Shown: positions 9,192 through 23,843, counted from the first letter of the stretch. The stretch: DNA of 64,000 bases from Enterobacter kobei (GCF_001729765.1 NZ_CP017181.1:3534001-3598000); one strand, 5' to 3'. Made by a program: numbers and translations. Notes: generated by a model from the letters alone, not told the origin.

Positions 9192-9881
9192 ATGACCACA
9201 CCGTTGACATGGCACGATGTGCTGGCAGAAGAAAAACAACAACCCTATTTTATCAATACACTCAGCACCGTTGCAGCTGAACGTCAGTCCGGGCAGACGA
9301 TTTATCCGCCGCAGAAAGATGTGTTCAACGCCTTTCGTTACACTGAGCTGAGCGATGTGAAGGTGGTCATTCTTGGCCAGGATCCGTATCACGGCCCGGG
9401 TCAGGCACACGGGCTGGCGTTCTCCGTCCGTCCGGGCGTGGCTATCCCCCCTTCTCTGCTCAATATGTATAAAGAGCTTGAGGGAACCGTTCCTGGCTTC
9501 ACCCGCCCCACCCACGGTTACCTGGAAAGCTGGGCGCATCAGGGTGTGCTGCTGTTAAATACGGTACTCACTGTAAGGGCGGGTCAGGCACATTCTCACG
9601 CCAGCCTGGGCTGGGAAACCTTTACCGATAAGGTTATTAGCCTGATCAACGAACATCGTGAAGGCGTGGTGTTTTTACTGTGGGGTTCTCACGCGCAGAA
9701 GAAAGGGGCGATTATCGACCGTCAGCGCCATCACGTTTTAAAAGCGCCGCACCCGTCTCCGCTGTCGGCACATCGCGGTTTCTTCGGCAGTAATCACTTT
9801 GTTCTGGCGAATGAATGGCTGGAAAAACGTGGCGAAACGCCAATTGACTGGATGCCAGTGTTACCGGCAGAGAGCGAGTAG
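9192..9881 (+). CDS. ung: Uracil-DNA glycosylase
   Basis: Family 1 enzyme that removes uracil from DNA and starts base-excision repair. It is 229 residues, identical to the E. coli length. The catalytic [13 protein letters not shown] (water-activating Asp) and the [11 protein letters not shown] box with the second catalytic His are intact. It is preceded by an AGGAGAG ribosome site. It converges with yfiF. Confidence 0.98.
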   Translation: MTTPLTWHDVLAEEKQQPYFINTLSTVAAERQSGQTIYPPQKDVFNAFRYTELSDVKVVILGQDPYHGPGQAHGLAFSVRPGVAIPPSLLNMYKELEGTVPGFTRPTHGYLESWAHQGVLLLNTVLTVRAGQAHSHASLGWETFTDKVISLINEHREGVVFLLWGSHAQKKGAIIDRQRHHVLKAPHPSPLSAHRGFFGSNHFVLANEWLEKRGETPIDWMPVLPAESE

Positions 9882-9890
9882 GATTTGAAT

Positions 9891-9911
9891 GTGCCGGGTC
9901 AGACCCGGCAC
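9891..9911. terminator. Perfect hairpin between ung and yfiF
   Basis: GTGCCGGGTC and GACCCGGCAC form a 10-bp stem around a single base between two convergent genes. There is no T run on either side, so it is a structural 3' end or a weak terminator rather than a classic intrinsic terminator. Confidence 0.5.
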
Positions 9912-9921
9912 ATTGAGAGGC

Positions 9922-11052
9922 TTATGCCTTATTCTGACGCCACCATTCCGCCAGCAGTACGCCGGTCGCAACGGACACGTTCAAACTTTCTACATTACCT
10001 GTCCCGTCGATAGAGACGCTCAGATCAGCACTGGAAAGCGCCGCGTCAGACAGACCGTCACGTTCCTGACCTAATACCAGCACCATTTTACGCGGCAGCG
10101 TCGCTTTAAACAGCGGCGTACCAGCATGGCTCGACGTGGTCACGATGGAATAACCCGCTTTACGGAACTGCTCAAGGGCGTCCAGCACGCTGTCGCCGGT
10201 GATCGGCTGCACATGCTCCGCTCCGCCTTCTGCTGTGCGGATCGCGGCACCAGATTCCAGCAGTGCGGCATCCTGTAACAGCACACCCTTCACGCCAAAG
10301 TGTGCGCAGCTGCGCATCATCGCGCCCAGGTTGTGCGGGTTGCCTACATCTTCCAGGGCCAGCACGCAGTCATCGGCATCCGCCTGGCTGACCCACTGCT
10401 GCACGGTGGTGCCGTTACGTTTTTTGATCAGGAAGCAGACGCCGCCGTGGTGCTCGGTACCGGACGCTTTGGTCAGCTCGGCATCATCCACCACGTGGTA
10501 GGCTTTACGATTCGCGGCCATCCAGCGCAGTGCTTCTTTAAAGCGCGGGGTCACGCTCTGGATAAACCAGGCGCGGACGATACACTCAGGGCGGCTCTGG
10601 AACAGCGCCTGGCAGGCGTTCTCGCCATACACGCGGGTCTCTTCCGCACGCTGACGGCGCAGCACTTCCGGATCGATAAAGCTTTTGCCGCTGATACCGC
10701 CGTGATCGGCTTTCTCTGGCGTCTCATCGCCCGGGGCGCGAGAAACGGTGCGCCACGGGGAGGCGTTGTCACGCGAGAAGTCATCACGCGGACGATCGTC
10801 GCGTGGACGGTCACTGCGTGGGCGGTCGGAACGCGGACGGTCATCGCGTTTGCGATCGTCACGTTTGCGGTCATCACCGCGGGTGTTTCTGTCATCGCGG
10901 GCGGGGCGACGGCCACCGTCTGCACGAGAAGACGCCGGACGCCCGCCACCTTTTCCGGTACGCGGATTTTGGGTGCGTTTATCAGAGTCATCATCACTGC
11001 GGACATACATCACTTTGACCTTGCCGCTTTTATTTTTCATTTCGTCGTTCAT
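9922..11052 (-). CDS. yfiF: SpoU/TrmH-family RNA 2'-O-methyltransferase homologue YfiF
   Basis: Putative SPOUT-class RNA ribose methyltransferase whose substrate is not established. The start [13 protein letters not shown] gives 376 residues, about 31 more than E. coli YfiF. The extra length is a tandem repeat of five-residue (D/S)DR(K/P)R units at residues 60-91 in the basic N-terminal tail. The substrate-binding SpoU region and the C-terminal knot motifs ([32 protein letters not shown]) are intact. It diverges from trxC. Confidence 0.92.
   Translation of the reverse strand: MNDEMKNKSGKVKVMYVRSDDDSDKRTQNPRTGKGGGRPASSRADGGRRPARDDRNTRGDDRKRDDRKRDDRPRSDRPRSDRPRDDRPRDDFSRDNASPWRTVSRAPGDETPEKADHGGISGKSFIDPEVLRRQRAEETRVYGENACQALFQSRPECIVRAWFIQSVTPRFKEALRWMAANRKAYHVVDDAELTKASGTEHHGGVCFLIKKRNGTTVQQWVSQADADDCVLALEDVGNPHNLGAMMRSCAHFGVKGVLLQDAALLESGAAIRTAEGGAEHVQPITGDSVLDALEQFRKAGYSIVTTSSHAGTPLFKATLPRKMVLVLGQERDGLSDAALSSADLSVSIDGTGNVESLNVSVATGVLLAEWWRQNKA
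10780..10875 (-). repeat. 15-bp tandem repeat inside yfiF
   Basis: About six diverged copies of a 15-bp unit encode DDRKR, SDRPR or DDRPR. The block corresponds to the region where E. coli YfiF is shorter, so it is a probable site of copy-number variation. Confidence 0.75.
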
Positions 11053-11187
11053 GCTTTTCTCCACCAGCGCTGCGCGAAGCGCGCAGATTACCCGATGTGC
11101 CAGCGCATAGCCATAATTTCGTACAAAAGCCTGTGACTATTGTTCTCATTGAATAAAACGCATTGTTGTTTCAAACAGGCTCATTGA

Positions 11188-11204
11188 TAATATGTAACAT
11201 ATTA
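11188..11204. promoter_or_regulatory. Palindrome upstream of trxC
   Basis: TAATATGTAACATATTA is a 17-base dyad with a single central base, 53 bases before trxC. It is not an OxyR-type four-box site by eye. It may be an operator or simply an AT-rich promoter element. Confidence 0.3.
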
Positions 11205-11256
11205 GAAACATTATCGGCGTTCTGCCGCTGTCCCACGGCTCTATCAGAGGTTAGTT

Positions 11257-11676
11257 ATGAATACCGTATGTGCCAACTGTCAGGCTCTTAATCGCATTCC
11301 GGACGATCGGATTGACGATGGTGCGAAATGCGGACGTTGTGGCCACGAACTGTTTGATGGCGATGTCATTAACGCGACGGGTGCTACGCTGGACAAACTC
11401 CTCAAGGACGATCTCCCGGTGGTGGTCGATTTCTGGGCACCGTGGTGCGGTCCATGCCGAAGCTTCGCGCCAATCTTTGAAGACGTGGCCGAAGAGCGCA
11501 GCGGTAAGATGCGTTTTGTTAAGGTGAATACCGAGGCGGAACGCGAGCTTAGCGCACGTTTCCGCATTCGCAGCATCCCGACCATCATGATCTTTAAAAA
11601 CGGTGAAGTCGTCGACATGCTCAATGGCGCAGTACCGAAAGCGCCGTTTGACAGCTGGTTAAACGAATCACTGTAA
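11257..11676 (+). CDS. trxC: Thioredoxin 2
   Basis: Cytoplasmic zinc-containing thioredoxin that reduces protein disulfides and is important in oxidative stress. It is 139 residues as in E. coli. The N-terminal zinc domain has two CxxC pairs (CANC at residues 5-8, CGRC near 26), followed by the thioredoxin fold with active site WCGPC and the conserved cis-Pro (RSIPTIMIF). In E. coli it belongs to the OxyR regulon; I see no unambiguous OxyR site here. A hairpin without a T run (11683-11703) follows. Confidence 0.97.
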   Translation: MNTVCANCQALNRIPDDRIDDGAKCGRCGHELFDGDVINATGATLDKLLKDDLPVVVDFWAPWCGPCRSFAPIFEDVAEERSGKMRFVKVNTEAERELSARFRIRSIPTIMIFKNGEVVDMLNGAVPKAPFDSWLNESL

Positions 11677-11682
11677 CTTTCA

Positions 11683-11703
11683 CGGGGCACATCTTGTGCC
11701 CCG
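11683..11703 (+). terminator. Hairpin after trxC
   Basis: CGGGGCAC and GTGCCCCG form an 8-bp stem with a five-base loop directly after the trxC stop. No T run follows, so termination would be weak. Confidence 0.4.
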
Positions 11704-11745
11704 CTCCCGCCTCTGCGAAAATGGCGTTTTTCCTTCACTTCGCCC

Positions 11746-12444
11746 ATGACCGATAACGCTGTCCTCCTGTTACGCGCCGAACGCCTTGCGCGCGCCACTC
11801 GTCCTTTTCTTGCCCGTGGCAATCGCATTCGTCGCTGCCAGCGCTGCCTGCTTCCGCTTAAAGTTTGCCTGTGCGAAACGCTGGCACCCAGTACGGCTAA
11901 AAGCCGTTTTTGTCTGGTCATGTTTGATACCGAGCCGATGAAACCCAGTAATACAGGGCGGCTGATTGCCGATATTCTGCCGGATACTGCCGCGTTTCAA
12001 TGGTCCCGCACCGAGCCGCCACAGGCCCTGCTCGATCTGGTGACAAACCCGGACTATCAGCCGATGGTCGTTTTCCCGGCCTCTTACGCAGGCGACAATC
12101 GTCAGGTGCTTTCGGCGCCACCATCCGGTAAGCCACCGCTGTTTATTATGCTGGACGGCACATGGACCGAAGCGCGGAAAATGTTTCGCAAAAGCCCTTA
12201 CCTTGACGCGCTGCCGGTCATTTCTGTCGATCTTTCCCGCGTCTCGGCTTATCGCCTGCGTGAAGCGCATGCTGACGGACAATATTGCACCGCCGAGGTG
12301 GCCATCGCGCTGCTGGATTTAGCCGGGGATACCGCAGCAGCAGGCGCCCTGGGCAACCATTTCTCTTGTTTCCGGGAACGCTATCTGGCGGGAAAAACCA
12401 TTCATAAGGGCAGCATCACAGCAACAGAGTCAGAAAGCGTTTAA
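11746..12444 (+). CDS. tapT: tRNA-uridine aminocarboxypropyltransferase (DTW domain)
   Basis: YfiP/TapT transfers the 3-amino-3-carboxypropyl group of SAM to U47 of tRNAs, giving acp3U. It is 232 residues. An N-terminal cysteine cluster (RCQRCLLPLKVCLC), the N-proximal PMKPSNTGRL box and the DTW-type LDGTWTEARKM motif are present. It lies 35 bases before pat on the same strand and is probably cotranscribed with it. Confidence 0.93.
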   Translation: MTDNAVLLLRAERLARATRPFLARGNRIRRCQRCLLPLKVCLCETLAPSTAKSRFCLVMFDTEPMKPSNTGRLIADILPDTAAFQWSRTEPPQALLDLVTNPDYQPMVVFPASYAGDNRQVLSAPPSGKPPLFIMLDGTWTEARKMFRKSPYLDALPVISVDLSRVSAYRLREAHADGQYCTAEVAIALLDLAGDTAAAGALGNHFSCFRERYLAGKTIHKGSITATESESV

Positions 12445-12479
12445 AATCATCAGGTCGCTTGCAATCACGGGAGACTTGC

Positions 12480-15143
12480 ATGAGCCAGCGAGGGTTAGAA
12501 GCGCTATTACGTCCTAAATCCATTGCCGTTATCGGCGCATCCATGAAACCGGATCGGGCAGGCTATCTGATGATGCGCAACCTGCTCGCGGGAGGATTTA
12601 ATGGCCCCGTCATGCCCGTCACGCCGGCTTATAAGGCCGTTCAGGGGGTGCTGGCATGGCCAGATGTGCAGAGCCTGCCTTTTGTGCCGGACCTCGCCGT
12701 GCTGTGTACGAATGCGAAACGCAATCTGGAACTGCTGGAAGCACTTGGCAAGAAAGGGTGTAAAACCTGCATTATTCTCTCGTCTCCACCTGAACAGCAA
12801 CCCGAACTGCTCGCCTACGCCAGCCGCTACCAGATGCGTATCCTTGGCCCGAATAGCCTGGGCCTGCTCGCCCCCTGGCAGGGGTTGAATGCCAGTTTCT
12901 CCCCGGTACCGATCCGCAAAGGCAAACTGGCGTTTATCTCGCAGTCGGCTGCAGTATCGAACACTATCCTCGACTGGGCGCAACAGCGCGAAATGGGTTT
13001 CTCCTACTTCATTGCCCTGGGCGACAGCCTGGATATCGACGTTGATGAGCTTCTGGATTTCCTGGCTCGTGACAGCAAAACCAGCGCGATACTCCTTTAT
13101 CTTGAGCATCTGAGCGACGCCCGTCGTTTTGTATCGGCTTCACGAAGTGCTTCGCGCAATAAGCCGATCCTGGTTATCAAAAGCGGTCGCAGTCCTGCTG
13201 CCCAGCGTCTCCTGCAGTCTCATTCCGGCATGGATCCCGCCTGGGATGCCGCCATCCAACGCGCGGGGTTACTGCGGGTGCAGGATACGCACGAGCTTTT
13301 TTCCGCCGTTGAGACACTCAGCCACATGCGCCCACTGCGTGGCGAGAAGTTAATGATTGTCAGCAATGGTGCGGCCCCTGCTGCGCTTGCGCTGGATGAA
13401 CTGTGGCTGCGCAACGGAAAGCTGGCAACGCTGGGTGAAGAGACACTTCGACGCCTCAGAGAGGTGCTTCCGACAAGCGTGATGCCCGGCAATCCGCTTG
13501 ATTTGCGCGATGACGCCAGCAGCGATCGCTATATTCGGGCTATCTCAATTTTGCTGGATAGTCAGGACTTCGATGCATTGATGATTATCCACTCCCCCAG
13601 CGCAGTCGCGCCGGGCAGTGAAAGTGCGCGCGCGTTAATTGAAGCTGTACGCAACCATCCGCGCGGCAAATATGTCACTCTGCTGACAAACTGGTGCGGT
13701 GAGTTTTCATCTCAGGAGGCACGACGTCTGTTCAGCGAAGCCGGTCTGCCAACCTACCGTACGCCGGAAGGGACTATCACCGCATTTATGCATATGGTGG
13801 AATATCGCCGCAATCAGAAGCAGCTACGCGAAACCCCGGCGCTACCTGGTAACCTGACGGCGAATACCGTCGACGTTCATCGACTCTTGCTGCAGGCTAT
13901 TGAAGAGGGCGCGACATCGCTTGATACGCATGAAGTGCAGCCCATTCTGGGCAGCTACGGGATGCAAACCCTGCCAACCTGGATCGCCAGCGACAGCGCC
14001 GAGGCAGTACATATTGCGGAGCAGATTGGCTATCCGGTCGCTCTTAAGCTGCGCTCTCCCGATATACCGCATAAATCAGATGTTCAGGGTGTCATGCTGT
14101 ATCTGCGTACGGCAACGGAGGTACAGCAGGCAGCTGATGCCATTTTTGATCGCGTTAAGATGGCCTGGCCGCAGGCCCGGATCCACGGACTGCTGGTACA
14201 AAGCATGGCTAACCGCGCAGGCGCTCAGGAACTACGAGTCGTGGTAGAGCACGATCCCGTCTTCGGCCCGCTTATTATGCTGGGAGAAGGTGGCGTAGAG
14301 TGGCACCCGGAGGAACAGGCTGTCGTTGCTTTACCGCCGCTGAACATGAACCTCGCGCGCTATCTGATCATTCAGGCGATTAAAAGCAAAAAGATCCGTG
14401 GCCGCAGTGCCTTGCGTCCGCTCGATATTGCCGGGTTAAGTCAATTCCTGGTGCAGGTTTCTAATCTGATCGTGGATTGTGCCGAGATCCAGCGGCTGGA
14501 TATCCATCCGCTACTCGCTTCCGGCAATGAGTTTACGGCGCTGGACGTGACGCTGGATATCGCGCCCTTCGAAGGGGACAGAGAGAGCCGCCTGGCAATC
14601 CGTCCATATCCTCTGCATCTGGAGGAGTGGGTAGAGATGAAAAACGGGGAACGCGTCCTGTTCCGCCCAATTCTGCCGGAAGATGAACCCCAGCTGCGGG
14701 CCTTTATCTCTCAGGTTACAAAAGAAGATCTCTACTACCGCTATTTTAGCGAAATCAACGAATTTACCCACGATGATTTAGCCAATATGACCCAGATCGA
14801 CTACGATCGAGAAATGGCGTTTGTTGCCGTGCGTCGTGCAGGTCATGATGATGAGATCCTCGGCGTCACGCGAGCCATTTCTGACCCGGATAATGTCGAT
14901 GCGGAGTTTGCCGTGCTGGTGCGCTCCGATCTTAAAGGCCTGGGGCTGGGTAGACGACTGCTGGAAAAACTCATCAGTTATACGCGAGATCACGGATTGT
15001 TGCGCCTGAATGGCATTACTATGCCAAACAATCGCGGTATGGTGACCCTGGCGCGAAAACTCGGATTTGACGTTGATATTCAGCTGGAGGAAGGTATTGT
15101 TGCCTTGTCCCTCGTCCTGACATCAGCAGACAAACACGAGTAA
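12480..15143 (+). CDS. pat: Protein lysine acetyltransferase Pat (YfiQ/PatZ)
   Basis: Acetylates lysines of acetyl-CoA synthetase and other enzymes. The start MSQRGLEALLRPKS gives 887 residues (E. coli 886). The N-terminal ~700 residues are an NDP-forming acyl-CoA synthetase-like region (CoA-binding, ligase and ATP-grasp parts), considered regulatory. The C-terminal ~150 residues are a GNAT domain with the acetyl-CoA signature GLGLGRRLLEKL and NNRGMVTLARKLGF. A GGGAGA ribosome site precedes the ATG. It probably forms an operon with tapT. Confidence 0.95.
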   Translation: MSQRGLEALLRPKSIAVIGASMKPDRAGYLMMRNLLAGGFNGPVMPVTPAYKAVQGVLAWPDVQSLPFVPDLAVLCTNAKRNLELLEALGKKGCKTCIILSSPPEQQPELLAYASRYQMRILGPNSLGLLAPWQGLNASFSPVPIRKGKLAFISQSAAVSNTILDWAQQREMGFSYFIALGDSLDIDVDELLDFLARDSKTSAILLYLEHLSDARRFVSASRSASRNKPILVIKSGRSPAAQRLLQSHSGMDPAWDAAIQRAGLLRVQDTHELFSAVETLSHMRPLRGEKLMIVSNGAAPAALALDELWLRNGKLATLGEETLRRLREVLPTSVMPGNPLDLRDDASSDRYIRAISILLDSQDFDALMIIHSPSAVAPGSESARALIEAVRNHPRGKYVTLLTNWCGEFSSQEARRLFSEAGLPTYRTPEGTITAFMHMVEYRRNQKQLRETPALPGNLTANTVDVHRLLLQAIEEGATSLDTHEVQPILGSYGMQTLPTWIASDSAEAVHIAEQIGYPVALKLRSPDIPHKSDVQGVMLYLRTATEVQQAADAIFDRVKMAWPQARIHGLLVQSMANRAGAQELRVVVEHDPVFGPLIMLGEGGVEWHPEEQAVVALPPLNMNLARYLIIQAIKSKKIRGRSALRPLDIAGLSQFLVQVSNLIVDCAEIQRLDIHPLLASGNEFTALDVTLDIAPFEGDRESRLAIRPYPLHLEEWVEMKNGERVLFRPILPEDEPQLRAFISQVTKEDLYYRYFSEINEFTHDDLANMTQIDYDREMAFVAVRRAGHDDEILGVTRAISDPDNVDAEFAVLVRSDLKGLGLGRRLLEKLISYTRDHGLLRLNGITMPNNRGMVTLARKLGFDVDIQLEEGIVALSLVLTSADKHE

Positions 15144-15253
15144 CCTACTGGAAATGTTACCCACTTTGGACGGGACTGGTGGTATCATTGTCCGCTTATG
15201 TTGTTTGCATGGTACAGACAACCCTTCAATGAACAGAGAAGAAACGCACTGTG

Positions 15254-16609
15254 ATGTTGTCAAAATTTAAGCGTAATAAACATCAACAACACCTTGCTCA
15301 ACTACCGAAGATTTCTCAGTCAGTTGATGATGTAGAGTTCTTTTATGCTCCCGCTCATTTTCGGGAAACGCTTCTGGAAAAGATTGCCAGCGCCACGCGA
15401 CGCATTTGCATTGTGGCCCTGTATCTTGAACAAGATGAAGGCGGTCGTGCGATCCTCAACGCACTCTATGAAGCTAAACGTCAGCGTCCGGAACTGGATG
15501 TTCGCGTACTGGTTGACTGGCATCGCGCTCAGCGTGGCCGTATCGGCGCAGCCGCTTCCAATACTAATGCAGACTGGTATTGCCGCACGGCGCAGGAAAA
15601 TCCTGGCGTCGATGTCCCTGTTTATGGCGTACCCGTTAATACCCGTGAAGCACTCGGTGTCCTTCATTTTAAAGGGTTCATCATTGATGACAGCGTCCTG
15701 TACAGCGGCGCAAGCCTGAATGATGTCTACCTTCATCAGCTCGATAAATATCGCTACGACCGCTACCACCTGATTCGTAATCCACAGATGGCCGATATCA
15801 TGTTCAACTGGGTTGATAAAAACCTGGTACACGGTCGTGGGGTTAATCGCCTTGACGATCCTGAGCGTCCTAAAAGCCCGGAGATCAAAAATGATGTTCG
15901 CGCTTTCCGCCAGGAGTTGCGCGATGCGGTCTACCATTTTCAGGGCGATGCGAACAACGAAGAGTTATCTGTTACCCCGCTGGTAGGGCTCGGCAAATCA
16001 AGCCTGCTGAACAAAACGATCTTCCATTTGATGCCATGCGCAGAGCAGAAACTCACCATCTGTACGCCATACTTCAACCTTCCTGCCGTGCTGGTGCGAA
16101 ATATCATTCAGCTACTGCGCGACGGTAAAAAAGTGGAAATTATCGTCGGCGATAAAACAGCAAACGACTTTTTCATCCCTGAAGACCAGCCGTTCAAAAT
16201 CATCGGTGCGCTGCCTTATCTTTATGAGATTAACCTGCGTCGTTTCCTGAGCCGTTTACAGTACTACGTCAACACTGACCAGTTGGTTGTGCGTCTGTGG
16301 AAAGATGAAGACAACAGTTACCACCTGAAAGGAATGTGGGTCGACGATGAGTGGATGCTGCTGACCGGTAACAACCTTAACCCACGCGCCTGGAGACTGG
16401 ATCTGGAAAACGCCATTCTCATCCATGACCCGCAGCATGAGTTAGCCGCCCAGCGTGAACGTGAGCTGGAGTTGATTCGCACGCATACTACGGTGGTTAA
16501 CCATTACCGCGAACTACAGAGCATTGCCGATTATCCGGTGAAAGTCCGTAAGTTGATCCGCCGTTTACGTCGTATCCGTATCGACCGACTTATCAGCCGT
16601 ATTCTGTAA
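15254..16609 (+). CDS. pssA: CDP-diacylglycerol-serine O-phosphatidyltransferase
   Basis: Phosphatidylserine synthase, first committed step to phosphatidylethanolamine. It is a peripheral enzyme that binds membranes and ribosomes. Starting at the ATG directly after an in-frame GTG gives 451 residues, the E. coli length. Two phospholipase-D HKD motifs are intact (LHFKGFIIDD near residue 137 and HLKGMWVDD near residue 357). The C-terminus is Arg-rich (RKLIRRLRRIRIDR), suiting binding to acidic lipids. It is followed by an intrinsic terminator. Confidence 0.97.
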   Translation: MLSKFKRNKHQQHLAQLPKISQSVDDVEFFYAPAHFRETLLEKIASATRRICIVALYLEQDEGGRAILNALYEAKRQRPELDVRVLVDWHRAQRGRIGAAASNTNADWYCRTAQENPGVDVPVYGVPVNTREALGVLHFKGFIIDDSVLYSGASLNDVYLHQLDKYRYDRYHLIRNPQMADIMFNWVDKNLVHGRGVNRLDDPERPKSPEIKNDVRAFRQELRDAVYHFQGDANNEELSVTPLVGLGKSSLLNKTIFHLMPCAEQKLTICTPYFNLPAVLVRNIIQLLRDGKKVEIIVGDKTANDFFIPEDQPFKIIGALPYLYEINLRRFLSRLQYYVNTDQLVVRLWKDEDNSYHLKGMWVDDEWMLLTGNNLNPRAWRLDLENAILIHDPQHELAAQRERELELIRTHTTVVNHYRELQSIADYPVKVRKLIRRLRRIRIDRLISRIL

Positions 16610-16615
16610 TGTCAG

Positions 16616-16641
16616 AGCCCTGTCACCCGCAGGGCTTTTTT
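16616..16641 (+). terminator. Terminator after pssA
   Basis: AGCCCTG and CAGGGCT arms are followed by six T residues, 6 bases after the pssA stop. Confidence 0.88.
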
Positions 16642-16654
16642 ATGGAGCCCGTTG

Positions 16655-16978
16655 ATGCGTACTTCTCTGCTACTGAGCGTCCTCTTTCTGAGTGGCTGCA
16701 GCCATATGGCCAACGATAGCTGGTCCGGACAGGATAAGGCTCAGCACTTCCTCGCCTCCGCAATGCTGTCTGCAGCCGGTAACGAATATGCACAGCATCA
16801 GGGATACAGCCGGGACCGGAGCGCAGCGATAGGATTGATGTTCTCAGTAAGCCTTGGAGCATCAAAAGAACTGTGGGATAGCCGCCCCGCGGGGAGCGGC
16901 TGGAGCTGGAAAGATTTCGCCTGGGACGTCGCCGGTGCAACCACCGGCTATGCCGTCTGGCAGATGGCGCATTATTAA
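16655..16978 (+). CDS. yfiM: YfiM lipoprotein
   Basis: Small lipoprotein of unknown function found in enterobacteria, 107 residues. The N-terminal signal ends in the lipobox LSGC (Cys about residue 14). The mature part is nearly identical to E. coli YfiM ([35 protein letters not shown]). An in-frame TTG lies just before the chosen ATG. The 3' end overlaps the convergent kgtP stop by 4 bases. Confidence 0.93.
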   Translation: MRTSLLLSVLFLSGCSHMANDSWSGQDKAQHFLASAMLSAAGNEYAQHQGYSRDRSAAIGLMFSVSLGASKELWDSRPAGSGWSWKDFAWDVAGATTGYAVWQMAHY

Positions 16979-18270
16979 AGACGAATGCCCTTCCCTTTGC
17001 GATGCAGCATCAGGGAGACAATAAAGGCCAGCGCCCCCATTACCGTCACGTACCAGAAGAATGTCGTTTCACTTCCCCATGATTTAAGAGACAACGCTAC
17101 ATACTCCGCCGATCCGCCAAACAGCGCATTGGCTACCGCATAAGAGAGCCCTACCCCTAGCGCTCGTACCTGTGCCGGGAACATTTCGGCTTTCAGTATT
17201 CCGCTGATCGAGGTGTAGAAACTGACAATCACCATCGCCAGCATCACCAGTGCAAATGCGGCATATGGCGAGGAGACATGCTGAAGGGCTGTCAAAATAG
17301 GGACAGTAAACAGCGCTGACAGCCCACCAAAGATCAGCATTGACGTACGGCGACCAATCTTATCGGAAAGCGCACCGATAATCGGTTGTATGAGCATAAA
17401 GACAAAAAGTGCCACTGTCATAACAACGCTGGCGACGTTTGCGTGCATTCCGGTGGTGTTCACCAGATACTTTTGCATATAGGTGGTGAAAGTGTAAAAA
17501 CTGAGAGAGCCGCCCGCAGTGAAGCCCAGCACCATCAGGAAAGCTTTGCGGTTTCGCCATAATCCTTTGAATGTTCCCGCCTCCTTTAGCGTCCTGACCT
17601 CTTTCTGCGAGGTTTCATCTAACTGACGGCGTAACCAAAGTGCGACAATCGCCAGTGCTGCGCCCAGTGCGAAAGGAATTCGCCATCCCCATGTGTGAAG
17701 TTGTTCGTCTGTCAGGATCTGCTGCAGGATCACCACCACAAGAATCGCCAGCAATTGACCACCAATGAGTGTGACGTACTGGAATGAGGCGTAAAAACCT
17801 TTGCGGCCTTCCAGGGCAACTTCACTCATGTAGGTCGCACTGGTACCGTATTCACCGCCCACCGATAGTCCCTGGAATAAGCGAGCCAGCAAAAGCAGCG
17901 CAGGCGCCCATGTCCCGATCGATTCATACCCTGGTAAGCAGGCGATCACCAGAGATCCAAAGCACATCATACAAACCGAGATCAGCATGGAGGCCTTGCG
18001 CCCGCGACGATCCGCAATACGCCCAAACAGCCAGCCCCCAATGGGTCGCATTAAGAATCCGGCGGCAAATACCCCTGCCGTTTGTAGTAGCTGTGTTGTG
18101 GTGTTGCCGGACGGGAAGAAGATATGTGCGAAGTAGAGTGAACAGAATGAGTAGACGTAGAAGTCAAACCATTCAACCAGATTCCCGGAAGAGGCGCTGA
18201 CGATTGCCCATACCCTTCTTCGGGTATCACTGTTAGCCAGCGTCCCGTTTGATGTAATACTTTCTGTCAT
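16975..18270 (-). CDS. kgtP: Alpha-ketoglutarate:H+ symporter KgtP
   Basis: Major facilitator superfamily importer of 2-oxoglutarate in the inner membrane. The start [15 protein letters not shown] gives 431 residues (E. coli 432); a 17-residue upstream extension is not conserved. Twelve hydrophobic segments and the metabolite:H+ symporter signatures [10 protein letters not shown] and [11 protein letters not shown] are seen. It is transcribed away from the rRNA operon end. Confidence 0.96.
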   Translation of the reverse strand: MTESITSNGTLANSDTRRRVWAIVSASSGNLVEWFDFYVYSFCSLYFAHIFFPSGNTTTQLLQTAGVFAAGFLMRPIGGWLFGRIADRRGRKASMLISVCMMCFGSLVIACLPGYESIGTWAPALLLLARLFQGLSVGGEYGTSATYMSEVALEGRKGFYASFQYVTLIGGQLLAILVVVILQQILTDEQLHTWGWRIPFALGAALAIVALWLRRQLDETSQKEVRTLKEAGTFKGLWRNRKAFLMVLGFTAGGSLSFYTFTTYMQKYLVNTTGMHANVASVVMTVALFVFMLIQPIIGALSDKIGRRTSMLIFGGLSALFTVPILTALQHVSSPYAAFALVMLAMVIVSFYTSISGILKAEMFPAQVRALGVGLSYAVANALFGGSAEYVALSLKSWGSETTFFWYVTVMGALAFIVSLMLHRKGKGIRL

Positions 18271-18436
18271 TGTGATTATGCTCCTGCCATAAACAGCGGT
18301 GTATTGAGCCAGGAGACTCAATTACCTCGTAAATGAAATGTTATAATTTTGTTATAAATAACATTGAGACAGGGATCACACATTCCATTAGCAGGGTAAG
18401 AGATTAAGAGAAAGGCCAGGGGAAAAAAACCCAAAG

Positions 18437-18472
18437 CAAAAAACCCCGCACCTTACGGTACGGGGTTCTTCT
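18437..18472 (-). terminator. rRNA operon terminator
   Basis: On the minus strand ACCCCGTACC and GGTGCGGGGT form a stem followed by a T run, directly after 5S rRNA. The 18271-18478 gap holds this terminator and the kgtP promoter region and no gene. Confidence 0.9.
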
Positions 18473-18478
18473 TGATTG

Positions 18479-18598
18479 ATGCCTGGCAGTTCCCTACTCT
18501 CACATGGGGAGACCCCACACTACCATCGGCGCTACGGCGTTTCACTTCTGAGTTCGGCATGGGGTCAGGTGGGACCACCGCGCTAAAGCCGCCAGGCA
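18479..18598 (-). rRNA. rrf: 5S ribosomal RNA
   Basis: 120 nt, with complementary ends TGCCTGGCGGC and GCCAGGCAT and near identity to E. coli 5S. It is the last gene of the rrnG-type operon. Confidence 0.97.
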
Positions 18599-18659
18599 AA
18601 TTCTGTAATCTGTATCAGCTGAAAATCGTCTCTCACCGCCAAAACAGCTTCGGCGTTGT

Positions 18660-21564
<2,905 letters not shown>

Positions 21565-21756
21565 TCACAACCCGAAGATGTTTCTTTCGATTCATCATCG
21601 GTTTGCGAAAATTTGAGAGACTCGAACACACATAACATGTGTGTCGTTTCAATTTTCAGCTTGATCCAGATTTTTAAAGAGCAAATATCTCAAACATGAC
21701 TCGCAAGTCAGTTTTGAGATACGGGGGTCGGCGACTTTCACTCACGAACCAGCAAG

Positions 21757-21832
21757 TGGCGTCCCCTAGGGGATTCGAACCCCTGTTACCGCCGTGAAAG
21801 GGCGGTGTCCTGGGCCTCTAGACGAAGGGGAC
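21757..21832 (-). tRNA. gltW: tRNA-Glu (UUC)
   Basis: 76 nt with encoded CCA, acceptor GTCCCCT/AGGGGAC and anticodon loop CTTTCAC (anticodon TTC). It sits in the 16S-23S spacer, as gltW does in E. coli rrnG. Confidence 0.97.
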
Positions 21833-21917
21833 ACTGAAGTCTCAATCGCAAGACGCCTTGCTATTTACTTTTCATCAGACAATCTGTGTGAGCACTACAA
21901 AGGCAGGTTCTTTAAGG

Positions 21918-23457
<1,540 letters not shown>

Positions 23458-23592
23458 AAGTTTGATGCTCATGAATTAAACTTCGTAATGAATTACGTAT
23501 GTTCACTCAGAGACTTGGTATTCATTTATTGTCCGAAGACATTAAGAATCCATGTCACTTTGAGTGCCCACACAGATTGTCTGATAAATTGT

Positions 23593-23601
23593 TAAAGAGC
23601 A
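23593..23601 (-). promoter_or_regulatory. rrn leader boxA antitermination site
   Basis: TGCTCTTTA on the minus strand, upstream of 16S, is the conserved boxA that loads the Nus/SuhB antitermination complex. Confidence 0.85.
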
Positions 23602-23636
23602 GTGCCGCTTCGTTTTCGCTGCGGCGCGGGGTGTGC

Positions 23637-23664
23637 ATATTACGCTCTCCCGCTTCAGAGTCAA
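23637..23664 (-). promoter_or_regulatory. rrn P2 promoter
   Basis: TTGACT and TAATAT with 16-base spacing, in the same context as E. coli rrn P2 and followed by the GC-rich CACACCCCGCGCCGC discriminator/leader. Confidence 0.85.
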
Positions 23665-23732
23665 GCGTTTATTTTGCTTTTCTCTGCTGACCCGGCGGCT
23701 TGTGTGCCGTTGTTCCGTGTCAGTGGAGGCGC

Positions 23733-23760
23733 ATTATAGGGAGTAATTCCGAACCTGCAA
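23733..23760 (-). promoter_or_regulatory. rrn P1 promoter
   Basis: TTGCAG and TATAAT with 16-base spacing and a GCGCC discriminator. The AT-rich UP-element region (AAATAATTTTCACTTT) lies just upstream, as for stringently controlled rrn P1. The 23458-23843 stretch is wholly rrn promoter and leader. Confidence 0.88.
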
Positions 23761-23843
23761 GGATAAAGTGAAAATTATTTACTGACTGCTCACTTTCCAG
23801 GCAAAACACTTCCCAGACCTCAATTCTCGCCTGGTTTTTAAAC

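Noticed and set aside
10300..11136. 278-codon plus-strand frame opposite yfiF
   Set aside because: It is a shadow of yfiF produced by its GC-rich repeats; yfiF is the conserved frame.
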